A stretch of DNA of 64,000 bases from JABDGM01 sp963738665 (GTDB lineage: Bacteria > Planctomycetota > Planctomycetia > Pirellulales > Lacipirellulaceae). Positions 1 to 9,691 of the stretch are shown here, one piece after another; within the stretch, counting starts at the first letter, position 1; each line of letters opens with the position of its first letter. The stretch spans positions 27,348-91,347 of the forward strand of contig CAVTXL010000012.1 of NCBI GenBank assembly GCA_963738665.1, read 5' to 3'. A program made the position numbers and the translations under genes. A model generated the notes under the pieces. The model was not told the DNA's origin and did no database searches. It saw nothing but the letters and a program-made list of their open reading frames with translations.

Positions 1-90
1 GAACTGCAGAGGATTAGCGCCCAGGCGCACTGTGGGCCAAAACTGTTATCGAAGTCGGCCGAACATTCGTACGAAGCGGCGCCGGTTCGC

Positions 91-1689
91 TTAGCCTTCG
101 CCAGGCCCCACGGTTCCGCCGGTGAACTTCTCATCGATCGCCGCGTGCCCGGTGAGCACTTGGGCCTCATAGCCGCCCTTCGATTTGAAGTACATAATCA
201 AAATTAGGTAGCAAACACACATGACGGCCGGAAGCAGGGCGATTTTCGCCAGGGCATGCTGCTTGACAGGGGCCTGAATGGCCTTCAGTTGGTCGTCTTG
301 TTCGTTGGTCAGCTGGGCTACCTTCGCAGGATCGACATAGTCATATGTTTTGTAGAACATGCCCTCATTGTTTGTTCCCTTCACGACCTCATACAGGGCT
401 GGCGCCTGGGACATGACCGCCTTGTTGACGTCGATATCCTGCAGTGTGCCGATTGCCGGGGCCCCCAGCACGCCGACGGCGATCATGCCGACACCGCCCA
501 TTGTGTTGAGCAACAATGCGCCGCCTTTAGGGTACTGCTCCGATACAACGCCCAGCGTGGTTGGCCAGAAAAACGTCTTGCCAAAGCCGTATAGGGTGGC
601 GGCGGCAAACAGCACGATCGGCACGGCCGGGGCATTGCCCAGCCACAATAAGCCGCAGCAGGCGATCGCGGCCGATGCGGCTAACAACCCCAGCGGCGAA
701 ATGCGATGCACAATCGGCCCGGCAAAAAACCGCAGCACGAACATAATCGACGACGTGTAGATCAGGAACATTGGGCCCAAGAAGCGGCTGTGCAGCACCG
801 AGCCCATGATGTCCTGAATCCAGCCGTCCGTGCCCAGCTCGGTCGTGGCCAGCAGGAACATGATCAGCAGCATGAACACAAACATGGGCCGGCCAAACGA
901 TGGCACGGCCATCGCGAAGAGTACGGCCGGAATGACGGCCAGGCCCAGGAAGATGCGCCAGTCAATGGACGGCGTAAGCTTCATTGCCACCAGCACTTGG
1001 CTGAGGCCCATCATGATCAAAAACGAGACGATGTAAGCGCTGCCCCAGCCGAATTCGGACAGCATTTCGCGATACGAGACGCCAGCTTGCACCCGTTCTT
1101 GCACGGGGAACTTCTGACCCAGCAGCAGCATGCCGTACACCAAAATCGGCAACAGTAAGACGCCCATTTGCCACTGCCACAAGTGCCCGGGCAAGGACGT
1201 CCCGATGCTTCCGCCTAGCGAGAGCACCGCGATCGACAACAGGCCGCCAAGCACCAATCCGCCTGGCCAGCCGGCGTGCAGAATATTCAAATAATGCGTT
1301 TTGTTTTCACGATGAACGGTCGCGACGACGGGGTTCACGACCGCTTCGACGACGCCATTTGAGAGTGCATAGATAAACGTGGCCAAATACAGCATTTCAA
1401 AATTCGAGGCGAAAATCGTCATCAGCGTGGAAACAAGATGCCCGAAAAACGCGATCGCCATTGACTTTCCATAGCCGACTTTATCGATGATCAGACTGAA
1501 TAGGATGATCGATATCGCAAACGGTGCCGTGCCGACGCCGACGATCATGCCCTTTTGTTCTTCAGACAGACTGAATTGGGCAGCCCAATCGGGCAGCAGC
1601 GCGTTACGAACGACAAAGCCAAATGCCGTTGCCACCAGCGCGATGAAGCACCCCAGGAAAAGCCGCCTCCTGCCGTTTTCGTCCGCCAT
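91..1689 (-). CDS. MFS transporter
   Basis: This is a 532-residue major facilitator superfamily carrier in the cytoplasmic membrane; the substrate is not readable from sequence. About twelve hydrophobic helices run along the whole length, and the segment DKVGYGKSMA after helix 2 matches the family's D-x-x-G-R/K loop. I start at ATG 1689 (MADENGRRRL), because the 20 residues upstream are arginine/cysteine-rich and do not look like an MFS N-terminus. It is divergent from the Gfo/Idh/MocA oxidoreductase at 2383, so sugar or sugar-acid uptake for that pathway is a reasonable inference. An insertion of about 70 polar residues sits before the last helix. Family is confident, substrate unknown. Confidence 0.85.
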   Translation of the reverse strand: MADENGRRRLFLGCFIALVATAFGFVVRNALLPDWAAQFSLSEEQKGMIVGVGTAPFAISIILFSLIIDKVGYGKSMAIAFFGHLVSTLMTIFASNFEMLYLATFIYALSNGVVEAVVNPVVATVHRENKTHYLNILHAGWPGGLVLGGLLSIAVLSLGGSIGTSLPGHLWQWQMGVLLLPILVYGMLLLGQKFPVQERVQAGVSYREMLSEFGWGSAYIVSFLIMMGLSQVLVAMKLTPSIDWRIFLGLAVIPAVLFAMAVPSFGRPMFVFMLLIMFLLATTELGTDGWIQDIMGSVLHSRFLGPMFLIYTSSIMFVLRFFAGPIVHRISPLGLLAASAAIACCGLLWLGNAPAVPIVLFAAATLYGFGKTFFWPTTLGVVSEQYPKGGALLLNTMGGVGMIAVGVLGAPAIGTLQDIDVNKAVMSQAPALYEVVKGTNNEGMFYKTYDYVDPAKVAQLTNEQDDQLKAIQAPVKQHALAKIALLPAVMCVCYLILIMYFKSKGGYEAQVLTGHAAIDEKFTGGTVGPGEG

Positions 1690-2382
1690 GATCGCCCTCG
1701 TCGCGTTATAGATAAGTTTGCAACATGCACCGCCGGCGGCTCCGACCAACTGCCGGCGATCACCGATTTGGTACTGTTATAATTTGGGGCTTCGCCCGCG
1801 GATAGACAGACTCCGGCCAGAAATGCGAGCGTGGCCGTCCGTTGATCCCTCGGGTCCTGAAACGGCAAACCTGCCGGTCCCGGGCACCGAATCGCCCGGG
1901 GGAACAGCCCGCCCATTGTTGGACGACCGCCAGTCTCGGCCGACCTACTTGCGATCCCGGCCGGTGCCTCGTGAAACGGAAAGCACGACGGCAGATTTTT
2001 CCACGGCTCGGGCGGCCCGACCTTGCTGCGGCGGGGTTTAGTCACGGTTCGGCTGTCTTGCTCGTGACCCGCGATTGGCGATTCGGCGGTCATTTCGGCC
2101 TCTCCCGGCTGGCAGTCTTCGTCCCGTCGCGACGGCCCTGCGTAACCACCGCCGGCCCCATGCGCCCCCGACCATTTCCCCGTGGTATACTAGGCACTTG
2201 AATCACTAAACACTCCACCCAGCGCTTGTCTCGGGCCCGTCCGTTGAGTAGCTTAAGTCTCTAGCCATGCTATTCTTCGGGCTTCCGCCCACGCGCCGCC
2301 GCTTGGATCGGGCGAACTCCGGCCGCCGGCGCTACTTTTCCGTTTGCCCGCCGCGTTCACTTTTAAGTGCGAGGTCCAGATC
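1690..2382. other. Intergenic region between divergent genes
   Basis: About 690 bases lie between the divergent MFS and oxidoreductase genes. I see no convincing coding frame. A TATACT hexamer at 2186-2191 could be a -10 box for the plus-strand gene, but no -35 matches at 16-18 bases. A TTATAA at 1778 faces the transporter, also without a partner. The promoters of both genes should be here, but I cannot fix them. Confidence 0.5.
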
Positions 2383-3504
2383 GTGCCGCAGAATCGACTC
2401 AACGTAGCCATGGTGGGGCTCGGGTTTGGAGCCGAATTCATCCCCATTTATCAGGCGCTGGGCAAGACGAAAGTTGCCGCCGTCTGCCGCCGCAATGAGG
2501 CCGAACTCAACAAGATCGGCGACCAATTCGGCGTCGAGCGCCGCTACACGAAATTTGAAGACGTGCTGGCCGACACGAACGTCGATTTCGTACACATCAA
2601 CAGCCCCATCCCCGACCACGCCCGGATGTCGATCGAGGCGCTCAAGGCGGGTAAGCACGTGATGTGCACCGTGCCCATGGCCACAACAGTTGAAGACTGC
2701 GAAAAAGTCTGCCAGACCGTTGCCGACACGGGCCTGAAGTACATGATGGCCGAGACCGTGGTCTACAGCCGCGAGTTCCTTTTCATCAAGGAGATGTACA
2801 AGAAGGGCGAGCTCGGCAGGCTTCAATACATGGCTGCGTCCCATCCGCAAGACATGGACGGCTGGCCCAGCTACTGGGAAAAGATGATCCCGATGCATTA
2901 CGCGACCCATGTGGTCAGCCCATGTCTGGGCCTGGTCGACGGCGTGGCCGACTACGTTAGTTGCTTTGGCTCTGGCACGGTCCGCGATGACATTGCCAAG
3001 AAATCGGGTAACAAGTTCGCAGTCGAAAGTTGCCACATTAGAATCAAAGACTCCGATGTCGCCTGCCACATTTGGCGATTCCTTTACGACGTCGCCCGGC
3101 AATATCGCGAAAGCTTCGACGTTTATGGTTCGAAGAAAGCGTTCGAGTGGACCCTCGTGGAACATGAGGCGCACGTTATTCACACCGCCAAACAGCCGGA
3201 GCCGCAGATTCCGGAAAGGATCACGGTTCCCAACTTTGCCCATCTGCTGCCCGAACCGATCCGCCGTTTCACGCTGCCCCAAGAGATTCACGATGCGAAG
3301 CATCTGTCGTTTATCCAAGGCGGCGGCCACGGCGGCTCGCATCCCCACCTGGTGAACGAATTCGTCTCGGCCCTGGAGCAGAATCGCGACCCCTGGCCGA
3401 ACGCCACCCGATCAGCGAACTGGACATGCGTCGGCATCTGCGCTCATCAGTCGGCGGAGCAGGGTGGCGAAATCGTTCGTTTGCCGAAATTCACTCTGGC
3501 GTGA
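2383..3504 (+). CDS. Gfo/Idh/MocA family oxidoreductase
   Basis: This is an NAD(P)-dependent sugar-type oxidoreductase of about 373 residues, cytoplasmic, with no signal peptide. The Rossmann start is VAMVGLGFGAEF; the second strand (AAVCRRNEAELNKIG), the DVLADTNVDFVHINSP segment and GKHVMCTVPMA follow in family order. TVPMA replaces the usual EKP(L/M)A motif whose lysine is often catalytic, so the active site is atypical. Start choice: GTG 2383 has GAGG 8 bases upstream, whereas the longer TTG 2344 frame adds non-homologous residues. It is divergent from an MFS carrier and just upstream of the ThuA-dehydrogenase fusion, which supports a role in sugar or keto-sugar catabolism. The substrate is unknown. 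Confidence 0.88.
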   Translation: MPQNRLNVAMVGLGFGAEFIPIYQALGKTKVAAVCRRNEAELNKIGDQFGVERRYTKFEDVLADTNVDFVHINSPIPDHARMSIEALKAGKHVMCTVPMATTVEDCEKVCQTVADTGLKYMMAETVVYSREFLFIKEMYKKGELGRLQYMAASHPQDMDGWPSYWEKMIPMHYATHVVSPCLGLVDGVADYVSCFGSGTVRDDIAKKSGNKFAVESCHIRIKDSDVACHIWRFLYDVARQYRESFDVYGSKKAFEWTLVEHEAHVIHTAKQPEPQIPERITVPNFAHLLPEPIRRFTLPQEIHDAKHLSFIQGGGHGGSHPHLVNEFVSALEQNRDPWPNATRSANWTCVGICAHQSAEQGGEIVRLPKFTLA

Positions 3505-3608
3505 GCCGGTTAACGTTGTGGTTGCAAACGGCACCGGCACAACGAGCCGGCCCACCCTAGGTTCTTTTATCCGAATTTTTCACTCTACTCAGTGGGATCT
3601 ACCGCGCT

Positions 3609-6600
3609 ATGAAGCTTTCATTCCGACGAGTTTTCCCGGCCGCGTGCGCATTTTCCGTTTTGGTCATCATCGCCGGCGGCTTGGCCGCGATAGCGCAGCA
3701 GGCCACGCCGCAGCAAGGGGCCAATGCCGCGAAGGCCAATCCGGCGGCTGCGAAAGCGCCCGACCACAAGCTCATATTTCTCGGCGACCGCCGCACCCAC
3801 CGCGGACAGATCCGCGCCGACGCGTTCATACCGGTGATGAAAGATCGCGGTATCGCGATCGAGTACACCGAAGACGTCGACATACTGGCGTCGCCGAAAC
3901 TGAATGAATACGACGGTTTGATCGTGTATGCCGATATTCCTCGCGTCACGCCCGAGCAGGAAGCCGGCCTGTTGAATTTTGTGGAAGGCGGCAAAGGCTA
4001 CATCGGCATCCACTCGGCGTCGAACTGCTTCACGAACAGTGACAAATTGATCGCGTTGCTGGGCGGCCGATTCCAGCGTCACGGTACGCAAGTAATGACG
4101 ACCCGCATTGCCGCATCCGACAATCCGATTATGAAAGGCTTTGGCGGATTTGAAAGCTGGGACGAAACGTACATTCACCGCAATCACAACGAAAAAGACC
4201 GCACTGTCCTTGAGTTTCGCGACGTCGGTGGCCAGGCCGAAGGCAATACGTCCGAGCCGTGGACCTGGGTCCGTACGCAAGGCAAAGGCCGCGTCTTTTA
4301 CACCGCCTGGGGCCATGATCTCCGCACGTGGAATAATCCCGGATTCCAAAACCTGGTTGAGCGGGGCATCCGCTGGGCCTGCGGCGGCGACCCGGGCCTC
4401 GTGCCGGCCTTTGCCAAGCTGCAAGCCACGGACTCCATGCCAGCGGCCGCCGTTCCGGCTCCGGCCGGCAGTGCACAAGCGGCCGCACCGGCGCGGGCAA
4501 TCGCCGCTCGGCCGGGGTTCGTCCCGCCGAAGATGATCGACGGCCCAGGCCGCGCCGAAGACGTCGTCTACGACGACGTCGGTCCGGCCGTCCCTATCTA
4601 CAGCCCGCGGGCCCGCGGCGGCAATCAAGGTGAGGGCCGACGAAACGGTGGTGGCCTGGAACACTACAACATGCCCCGGGCAATGCGCCCGGAGCAGTCG
4701 AAATACTACTACACGGTTCCGGAAGGCTTCTCGCTTGAGCTAGTCGCTTCGGAGCCAGACCTCGGCCCCAAGCCCATTTCGATCAATTGGGACGCCAAGG
4801 GGCGCCTGTGGGTTTGCGAGACGGTCGATTATCCGAACAAGTGGCATGAGGACGGCATCGGCAACGACCGCATCCGTGTATGTGAAGACACCAATGGCGA
4901 CGGCGTGATGGATAAGTTCACCGTGTTCGCCGACAACTTGAGCATTCCCTATACGTTGACGTTCTATCACGGCGGCGTCATCTGCCAGAACGGCGGCTAC
5001 ACGATTTACTTGAAGGATACCGACGGCGACGGGATCGCCGATTTCCGCAAGTTGCTGATTACCGGCTGGGTCATGCGCGACACCCACGGCGCGGTGAGCA
5101 ACTTCCAGTACGGGCTCGACAACTGGATTTACGCGATGCAGGGTTACAACGCTTCGACGCCGCACTTTGTCGACTCAAAAGGAGTCGCCCACGACGTGCC
5201 GACGTTCCGCCAGGGCTTCTGGCGTTTCCGTCTCGACGGCAACGACCCGCCCAGCGTGGAGGAAGTGGAGTTCATGCGCTCGACGAACAACAACACCTGG
5301 GGGTTGGGCATTACGGAAGAGGGCCTGATGTTCGGCTCGACGGCGAACGGCAACCCCAGCGTGTTTATGCCCGTCCCGAACCGTTACTACGAGCGCGTCC
5401 GAGGTTGGAGCGCCGAAACGCTGCGGATGATCTCGGACACAGCGCAATTCGCGCCGGTCACGGATAAGGTCCGCCAGGTCGACAATTTCGGGGCCTATAC
5501 CGCCGGCGCTGGCAAGGCGGTCTACACGGCCCGCACCTATCCCCAGCAATGGTGGAACCGCACGGCCTTCGTTTCTGGTCCGACGGGGCATCTCATCGGC
5601 ACGTTCGTTCTGGAGCCGGATGGCGCCGGCTTCAAATCGCACAGCCCGATGAACCTGGTGGCCAGCCGCGATGAATGGAGCGCACCGATTCAGGCCGAGG
5701 TCGGCCCGGACGGCAACGTGTGGTTCCTCGATTGGTACAACTACATCGTCCAGCACAACCCGACGCCACCCGGCTTCCAGACGGGCGCCGGCGCGGCATA
5801 CGAGTCGACCCTCCGCGACAAGCAGCACGGCCGAGTTTACCGGCTGAAATATGTAGGCAGCGAAGGGGGCCCGACCGCCCCGCCGCCGGGCGATTTGACC
5901 AAGGCCAGCCCCCAGGAGTTGATCGCCGCCCTACGCCATCCGACGAAGCTGTGGCGCCTGCAAGCCCAGCGGCTGCTAGTGGAGCGCGGCAATACCGACG
6001 TTGTGCCGATGCTGATTGAAAACCTGAAGGATACCTCGGTCGATGCGATCGGCCTGAATGTGGGCGTGATCCACGCTTTGGGTGTCCTCGAGGGCCTGCT
6101 TGGTTTCAATCAGCCGGAAGCGGCAGCCGATCAGCCCCAACAAGACCGGAAGGCCAAGGACATGTCGGCAGCGGTCAATGCCGTCCGGGGCCTACTGACG
6201 CATCCATCTCCTGGTGTTCGCCGCAATGCGATTGCTGCTTTACCGAAGAACGACGCGTCGCGCGATGCCATTTTCGCCGCCGGCGTGCTGAACGACAGCG
6301 ACGCCCAGGTGAAATTGGCGGCCATCCTGGCGCTGTCCGACCTGCCGCCCAGCCAGCGCGGCGCAGAGACGATCGCCCACATGCTGGCGAGCGACGCGGC
6401 AGCCGACCGCTGGCTGAGCGACGCCCTCTATAGCGCCGCCGCTATGCACGGCGTGCCGTTCATGCAAGTCGTTGCCAAAATCTACCCGCGGGGTTTGGCA
6501 GCCGATCGGCCGTTGCCGCCGGGAATTGAGCGGGCGGTAAATATCCTTGGCGAGCACCTGGCCCGCGGTACGCTCGACGGCGACCAACTGGGCGCACTGC

Positions 6601-8597
6601 TCGATGCAATCGCCGCGACCGACAACCGCCTGGCCACGCCGGTCGTGGCGGCCGTTTCCTCGTTCTGGCCCGAAAATCGCAAGGTGCAGTTGCCGAGTAC
6701 GGCTGACGCTGCGATCAAGCAGCTCCTGGACGATACCCCGTTCGAATCGCGCAGCGACCTGTTGCGGCTGGCCCGCTTGTGGAACGCCGGCAACACCGAC
6801 GAGCTGCAAAAAGCGCATAGCGACGCACTGAAGGCGATGATCAGCAATGCCGATCTTTCAGACGAACAGCGTCTCGCCGCGGCCAACTCGTGGGTTCGCT
6901 TCGACCCCGATAGCGGCATTGTGGCCAGCGAAATCGTGGCCTCGATCACGCCGCAAACCGAAGTTCCGCTGCTGACCGGCCTGCTGCAAGCCGCGGCCAA
7001 GGGGAAGTCAACGACGTTCGGAACGGAGCTGGTTTCGCTGTACGGCAGCGTCCTGCCACAACAGCAAGCCGTCGTCCTGCGGCAGCTCCTCGAGCAGCCC
7101 GAAACCACGGCCGCCTTGCTCGACGCCATCGCTGAAAACAAGATCGACGCGGCCGTGCTCAGCCTCGAGCAAATTGCCGCGTTGAAAAACCATGCCCAGG
7201 AAAGACTTCGCACGCGTGCGGCCGAGCTGATCGCGGCCCACGGCGCCAATCCGAACCCCGATCGACAAAAGGTGCTGGCCGACTTGCTCGCGGTCACCGA
7301 GGCCAAGGGCAACGCCGACCACGGCAAAGTGCTGTTCACGAAAAACTGCGCCGTTTGTCACATGCACAGCGGCGTTGGTGAAACGATCGCGCCAGATCTC
7401 ACCGGCATGTTTGTCCATCCGAAAAAGGAAATCCTGCAAAACATCATCGACCCCAGTCGCGATGTCGAAGCCAATTTCCGCAGCTACTCGGTGATCGCCA
7501 ACGGTCGCACGTACGTCGGCCTGTTTGCCGGCGAAACGCGGACGAACGTCACGATGGTCGATTCGACCGGCAAGCACAGCGTCATCCAGCGAGATGAAAT
7601 CGAGGAAACTTTCTCGTCGAACAAGTCGCTGATGCCCGACGGCTTTGAGAAAATCCTCGCGAAGAGCGATCTATCGGACGTGCTCGAGTTCCTGGCCACG
7701 CCGCAGCGGTACGTGCCGCTACGACTGGCGAGCGTCGCCACAATTTCGAGCGCGCCGCAGGCGTTCGACGGCTTCGGCGGCCAGCAGGGCCGTGGACGTG
7801 GCAACCGCGGTCGCGGCCAAGGGCAAGGGCGCGGTCAAGGCGGTGCCCAAGGTGGATTTGGGGCCGGCCAATTCGGCCAGCGAGGCCAATTCGGCCAGCC
7901 TCCACAGCCCGGTGCGCCAGGGCAGGGCAGCGCACCGGCTGCCGGACAAGGCCTCGGCCGAGGCGGGCCGCAATTCGGCGGCGGGCCCGGGCAGGGCGCC
8001 CGCCGCGGCCAGCAACTCGCCGGCGGCCAGGGCGGCGGGAATCGCCGCAATCGCGGCGGTGGCGGTCGGGGCGGCCGTGGCTTCGGCCTGATCGCGCTCG
8101 ACCAGTGGAAGCCGCGGACCGTCAATGACGTCCCCTTTACGCTGATTGATCCGCAGGACGGCGCCGTGAAGAACGTCGTCCTGTTCGGCAGCGATGCGTC
8201 GTTCTTCTCCCGCGGTTTGCCGACGACTGTCCGCGTTCCGGTCGGCATGCCCGTCAAGACGCTTCATTTGCTCAGCGGCGTCAGCATCGGCGGCTATCCC
8301 GATCTTGAAGAACCGTCGACGTCGTTGATCGTGCGTCTGCACTATAAGGACGGCTCGAGCGAAGATCACGAGCTGAAGAACGGCGTCCAATTCGCGACGG
8401 TCGACCGCCGCGAAGACGTGCCCCAATCGGTGTTTGCGTTCGCCATGGGCGATCAGCAGATGCGGCACGTGAAAATCAACCCCAAAAAGAACGATGCGAT
8501 TGTCGACCTCGAGTTGGTCAAGGGCAACGACACGACCGTGCCGATGGTGCTCGCGATCACAGCGGAAATGCCAAAAGCCGCGGCGACCGCCGAGTAG
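3609..8597 (+). CDS. ThuA - PVC-type dehydrogenase - HEAT - cytochrome c fusion
   Basis: This is a 1662-residue exported protein typical of Planctomycetes/Verrucomicrobia. In order: signal peptide (1-30, ending near AAIAQQ), ThuA-like domain (about 50-265), linker, a PVC-type membrane-bound dehydrogenase propeller (about 365-740, with YTVPEGFSLELVASEP), HEAT-like helical repeats (about 760-1230), and a class I cytochrome c with CAVCH at 1247-1251. A Gly/Gln/Arg-rich stretch follows (about 1390-1493), then a C-terminal beta domain. Known of the family: periplasmic sugar dehydrogenases passing electrons to heme c. Inference: it oxidises a carbohydrate taken up or processed with the neighbouring oxidoreductase and isomerase. 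The RGG-like segment is unusual for an exported enzyme. Confidence 0.87.
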   Translation: MKLSFRRVFPAACAFSVLVIIAGGLAAIAQQATPQQGANAAKANPAAAKAPDHKLIFLGDRRTHRGQIRADAFIPVMKDRGIAIEYTEDVDILASPKLNEYDGLIVYADIPRVTPEQEAGLLNFVEGGKGYIGIHSASNCFTNSDKLIALLGGRFQRHGTQVMTTRIAASDNPIMKGFGGFESWDETYIHRNHNEKDRTVLEFRDVGGQAEGNTSEPWTWVRTQGKGRVFYTAWGHDLRTWNNPGFQNLVERGIRWACGGDPGLVPAFAKLQATDSMPAAAVPAPAGSAQAAAPARAIAARPGFVPPKMIDGPGRAEDVVYDDVGPAVPIYSPRARGGNQGEGRRNGGGLEHYNMPRAMRPEQSKYYYTVPEGFSLELVASEPDLGPKPISINWDAKGRLWVCETVDYPNKWHEDGIGNDRIRVCEDTNGDGVMDKFTVFADNLSIPYTLTFYHGGVICQNGGYTIYLKDTDGDGIADFRKLLITGWVMRDTHGAVSNFQYGLDNWIYAMQGYNASTPHFVDSKGVAHDVPTFRQGFWRFRLDGNDPPSVEEVEFMRSTNNNTWGLGITEEGLMFGSTANGNPSVFMPVPNRYYERVRGWSAETLRMISDTAQFAPVTDKVRQVDNFGAYTAGAGKAVYTARTYPQQWWNRTAFVSGPTGHLIGTFVLEPDGAGFKSHSPMNLVASRDEWSAPIQAEVGPDGNVWFLDWYNYIVQHNPTPPGFQTGAGAAYESTLRDKQHGRVYRLKYVGSEGGPTAPPPGDLTKASPQELIAALRHPTKLWRLQAQRLLVERGNTDVVPMLIENLKDTSVDAIGLNVGVIHALGVLEGLLGFNQPEAAADQPQQDRKAKDMSAAVNAVRGLLTHPSPGVRRNAIAALPKNDASRDAIFAAGVLNDSDAQVKLAAILALSDLPPSQRGAETIAHMLASDAAADRWLSDALYSAAAMHGVPFMQVVAKIYPRGLAADRPLPPGIERAVNILGEHLARGTLDGDQLGALLDAIAATDNRLATPVVAAVSSFWPENRKVQLPSTADAAIKQLLDDTPFESRSDLLRLARLWNAGNTDELQKAHSDALKAMISNADLSDEQRLAAANSWVRFDPDSGIVASEIVASITPQTEVPLLTGLLQAAAKGKSTTFGTELVSLYGSVLPQQQAVVLRQLLEQPETTAALLDAIAENKIDAAVLSLEQIAALKNHAQERLRTRAAELIAAHGANPNPDRQKVLADLLAVTEAKGNADHGKVLFTKNCAVCHMHSGVGETIAPDLTGMFVHPKKEILQNIIDPSRDVEANFRSYSVIANGRTYVGLFAGETRTNVTMVDSTGKHSVIQRDEIEETFSSNKSLMPDGFEKILAKSDLSDVLEFLATPQRYVPLRLASVATISSAPQAFDGFGGQQGRGRGNRGRGQGQGRGQGGAQGGFGAGQFGQRGQFGQPPQPGAPGQGSAPAAGQGLGRGGPQFGGGPGQGARRGQQLAGGQGGGNRRNRGGGGRGGRGFGLIALDQWKPRTVNDVPFTLIDPQDGAVKNVVLFGSDASFFSRGLPTTVRVPVGMPVKTLHLLSGVSIGGYPDLEEPSTSLIVRLHYKDGSSEDHELKNGVQFATVDRREDVPQSVFAFAMGDQQMRHVKINPKKNDAIVDLELVKGNDTTVPMVLAITAEMPKAAATAE

Positions 8598-8643
8598 AGG
8601 CGCGCAATCGATTGAAATCGAATTAAGATCGCGCCAGCGATCG

Positions 8644-8673
8644 CCCTCCCCCTCATCCTCTTGGGGGGGAGGG
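8644..8673. repeat. C/G-rich inverted repeat between convergent genes
   Basis: CCCTCCCCC (8644-8652) pairs with GGGGGAGGG (8665-8673) between the stop of the ThuA fusion and the stop of the convergent isomerase gene. No T-run follows on either strand. It could slow polymerase in both directions or be a member of the CCCTCTCCC/GGGAGAGGG hairpin family seen at 10.6, 12.8 and 16.9 kb. Confidence 0.4.
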
Positions 8674-8738
8674 GCGTCCGTGCCGCCGGCCGAGCAAGCG
8701 TTGCGCCCCAAGCCGTATCCGCGTTTCTCAACGCGCTG

Positions 8739-9575
8739 CTACACGTCACACCGCCGCACGGCATCTTTCAGTTCCGCCAGCGCATCGCGCTCAGCCAAAA
8801 ACTCCTGCCCGACATACCCGTCGTAACCGAGCTCCAACAGCTTCCGCATGATGGCCGGGTAGTTGAGCTCCTGGTCGTCGTCGATCGGCCCGCGCCCCGG
8901 CACGCCGGCTGTTTGCACGTGCCCGATCAGGTCGCGGTATTCCACGATCCGGTGCATCACGTCGCCGTTCATCACCTGGACATGATAGATATCGAACGAC
9001 AGTTTCACCCGCGGCGATCCCACCGCCCGCGCGATGCGGGCCACGTAATCGATATCATCGCCCTGGTAGCCCGGGTGCCCCCGTAGCGGGTGCGACGCGT
9101 CGCGGGTGCTCAGTTGTTCGAGCAAGATCGTCACGCCCTTTTTCTCCGCGTAACCGGCCAGCTTCTTAAGGCCGGCCACGCAGTTCGCCGCCCCCTCTTC
9201 CAGAGAAATCTCACCGCTCTTTTCATTTTCGGCATCGTGATATTTGTAGCCCGTGAAGGCGATCACGCTTGGAAAGCCCGCCGCGGCCGTGTCGTCGATC
9301 GCTTCCTTCGTTTTCGTCACCAACTCGTCGTGGTAGGCCAGGTTGCTGAAACCCTTCATAAAAAAGGCCCCCGGCATGCCGTTGGGCGACACGGCGCACA
9401 CTAGCCCGTTTTCTTTGAGCAGCCCCCAATGTTCCTTGCCGATCAGCTCGATCGACGAAACGCCGAGTTCCTTCGCCACCGCGACCGTCCGGTGGGCATC
9501 CCACTGGTCGCCCGTCATGTTAAAGCACCAGAAGGCGATCGATTGTTTGATCCGCCCGTTTTTGACAACTGGCAT
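8739..9575 (-). CDS. Hydroxypyruvate isomerase-like TIM-barrel enzyme
   Basis: This is a 278-residue cytosolic TIM barrel of the xylose-isomerase-like/Hyi family, interconverting hydroxypyruvate and tartronate semialdehyde or a related keto-sugar. Candidate metal ligands are visible in family order: E in ILLEQLSTR, D in LSFDIYHVQ, H in LIGHVQTAG and E in YVGQEFLAE. GRGPIDDDQELNYPAIMRKL is the usual C-terminal block. I start at ATG 9575 (MPVVKNGRIKQ), with AAGGACC about 7 bases upstream. The gene is convergent with the ThuA fusion and fits the same carbohydrate-degradation group. Planctomycetes carry many paralogues, so the exact substrate is uncertain. Confidence 0.85.
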   Translation of the reverse strand: MPVVKNGRIKQSIAFWCFNMTGDQWDAHRTVAVAKELGVSSIELIGKEHWGLLKENGLVCAVSPNGMPGAFFMKGFSNLAYHDELVTKTKEAIDDTAAAGFPSVIAFTGYKYHDAENEKSGEISLEEGAANCVAGLKKLAGYAEKKGVTILLEQLSTRDASHPLRGHPGYQGDDIDYVARIARAVGSPRVKLSFDIYHVQVMNGDVMHRIVEYRDLIGHVQTAGVPGRGPIDDDQELNYPAIMRKLLELGYDGYVGQEFLAERDALAELKDAVRRCDV

Positions 9576-9691
9576 TTGTTCGGTCCTTGTAACAAAAAGG
9601 AAGGGCAAAGCTTCTGCCGAGCCGCACGAATTATCCCGTGAGCGGGTCGGCTGGAGTCCCGCCTTCCCGGCATGGAACGATCCTTTTCATC

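Noticed and set aside
1772..1784. TTATAA/TATAAT-like box as the MFS promoter
   Set aside because: No -35 partner at acceptable spacing on either strand.
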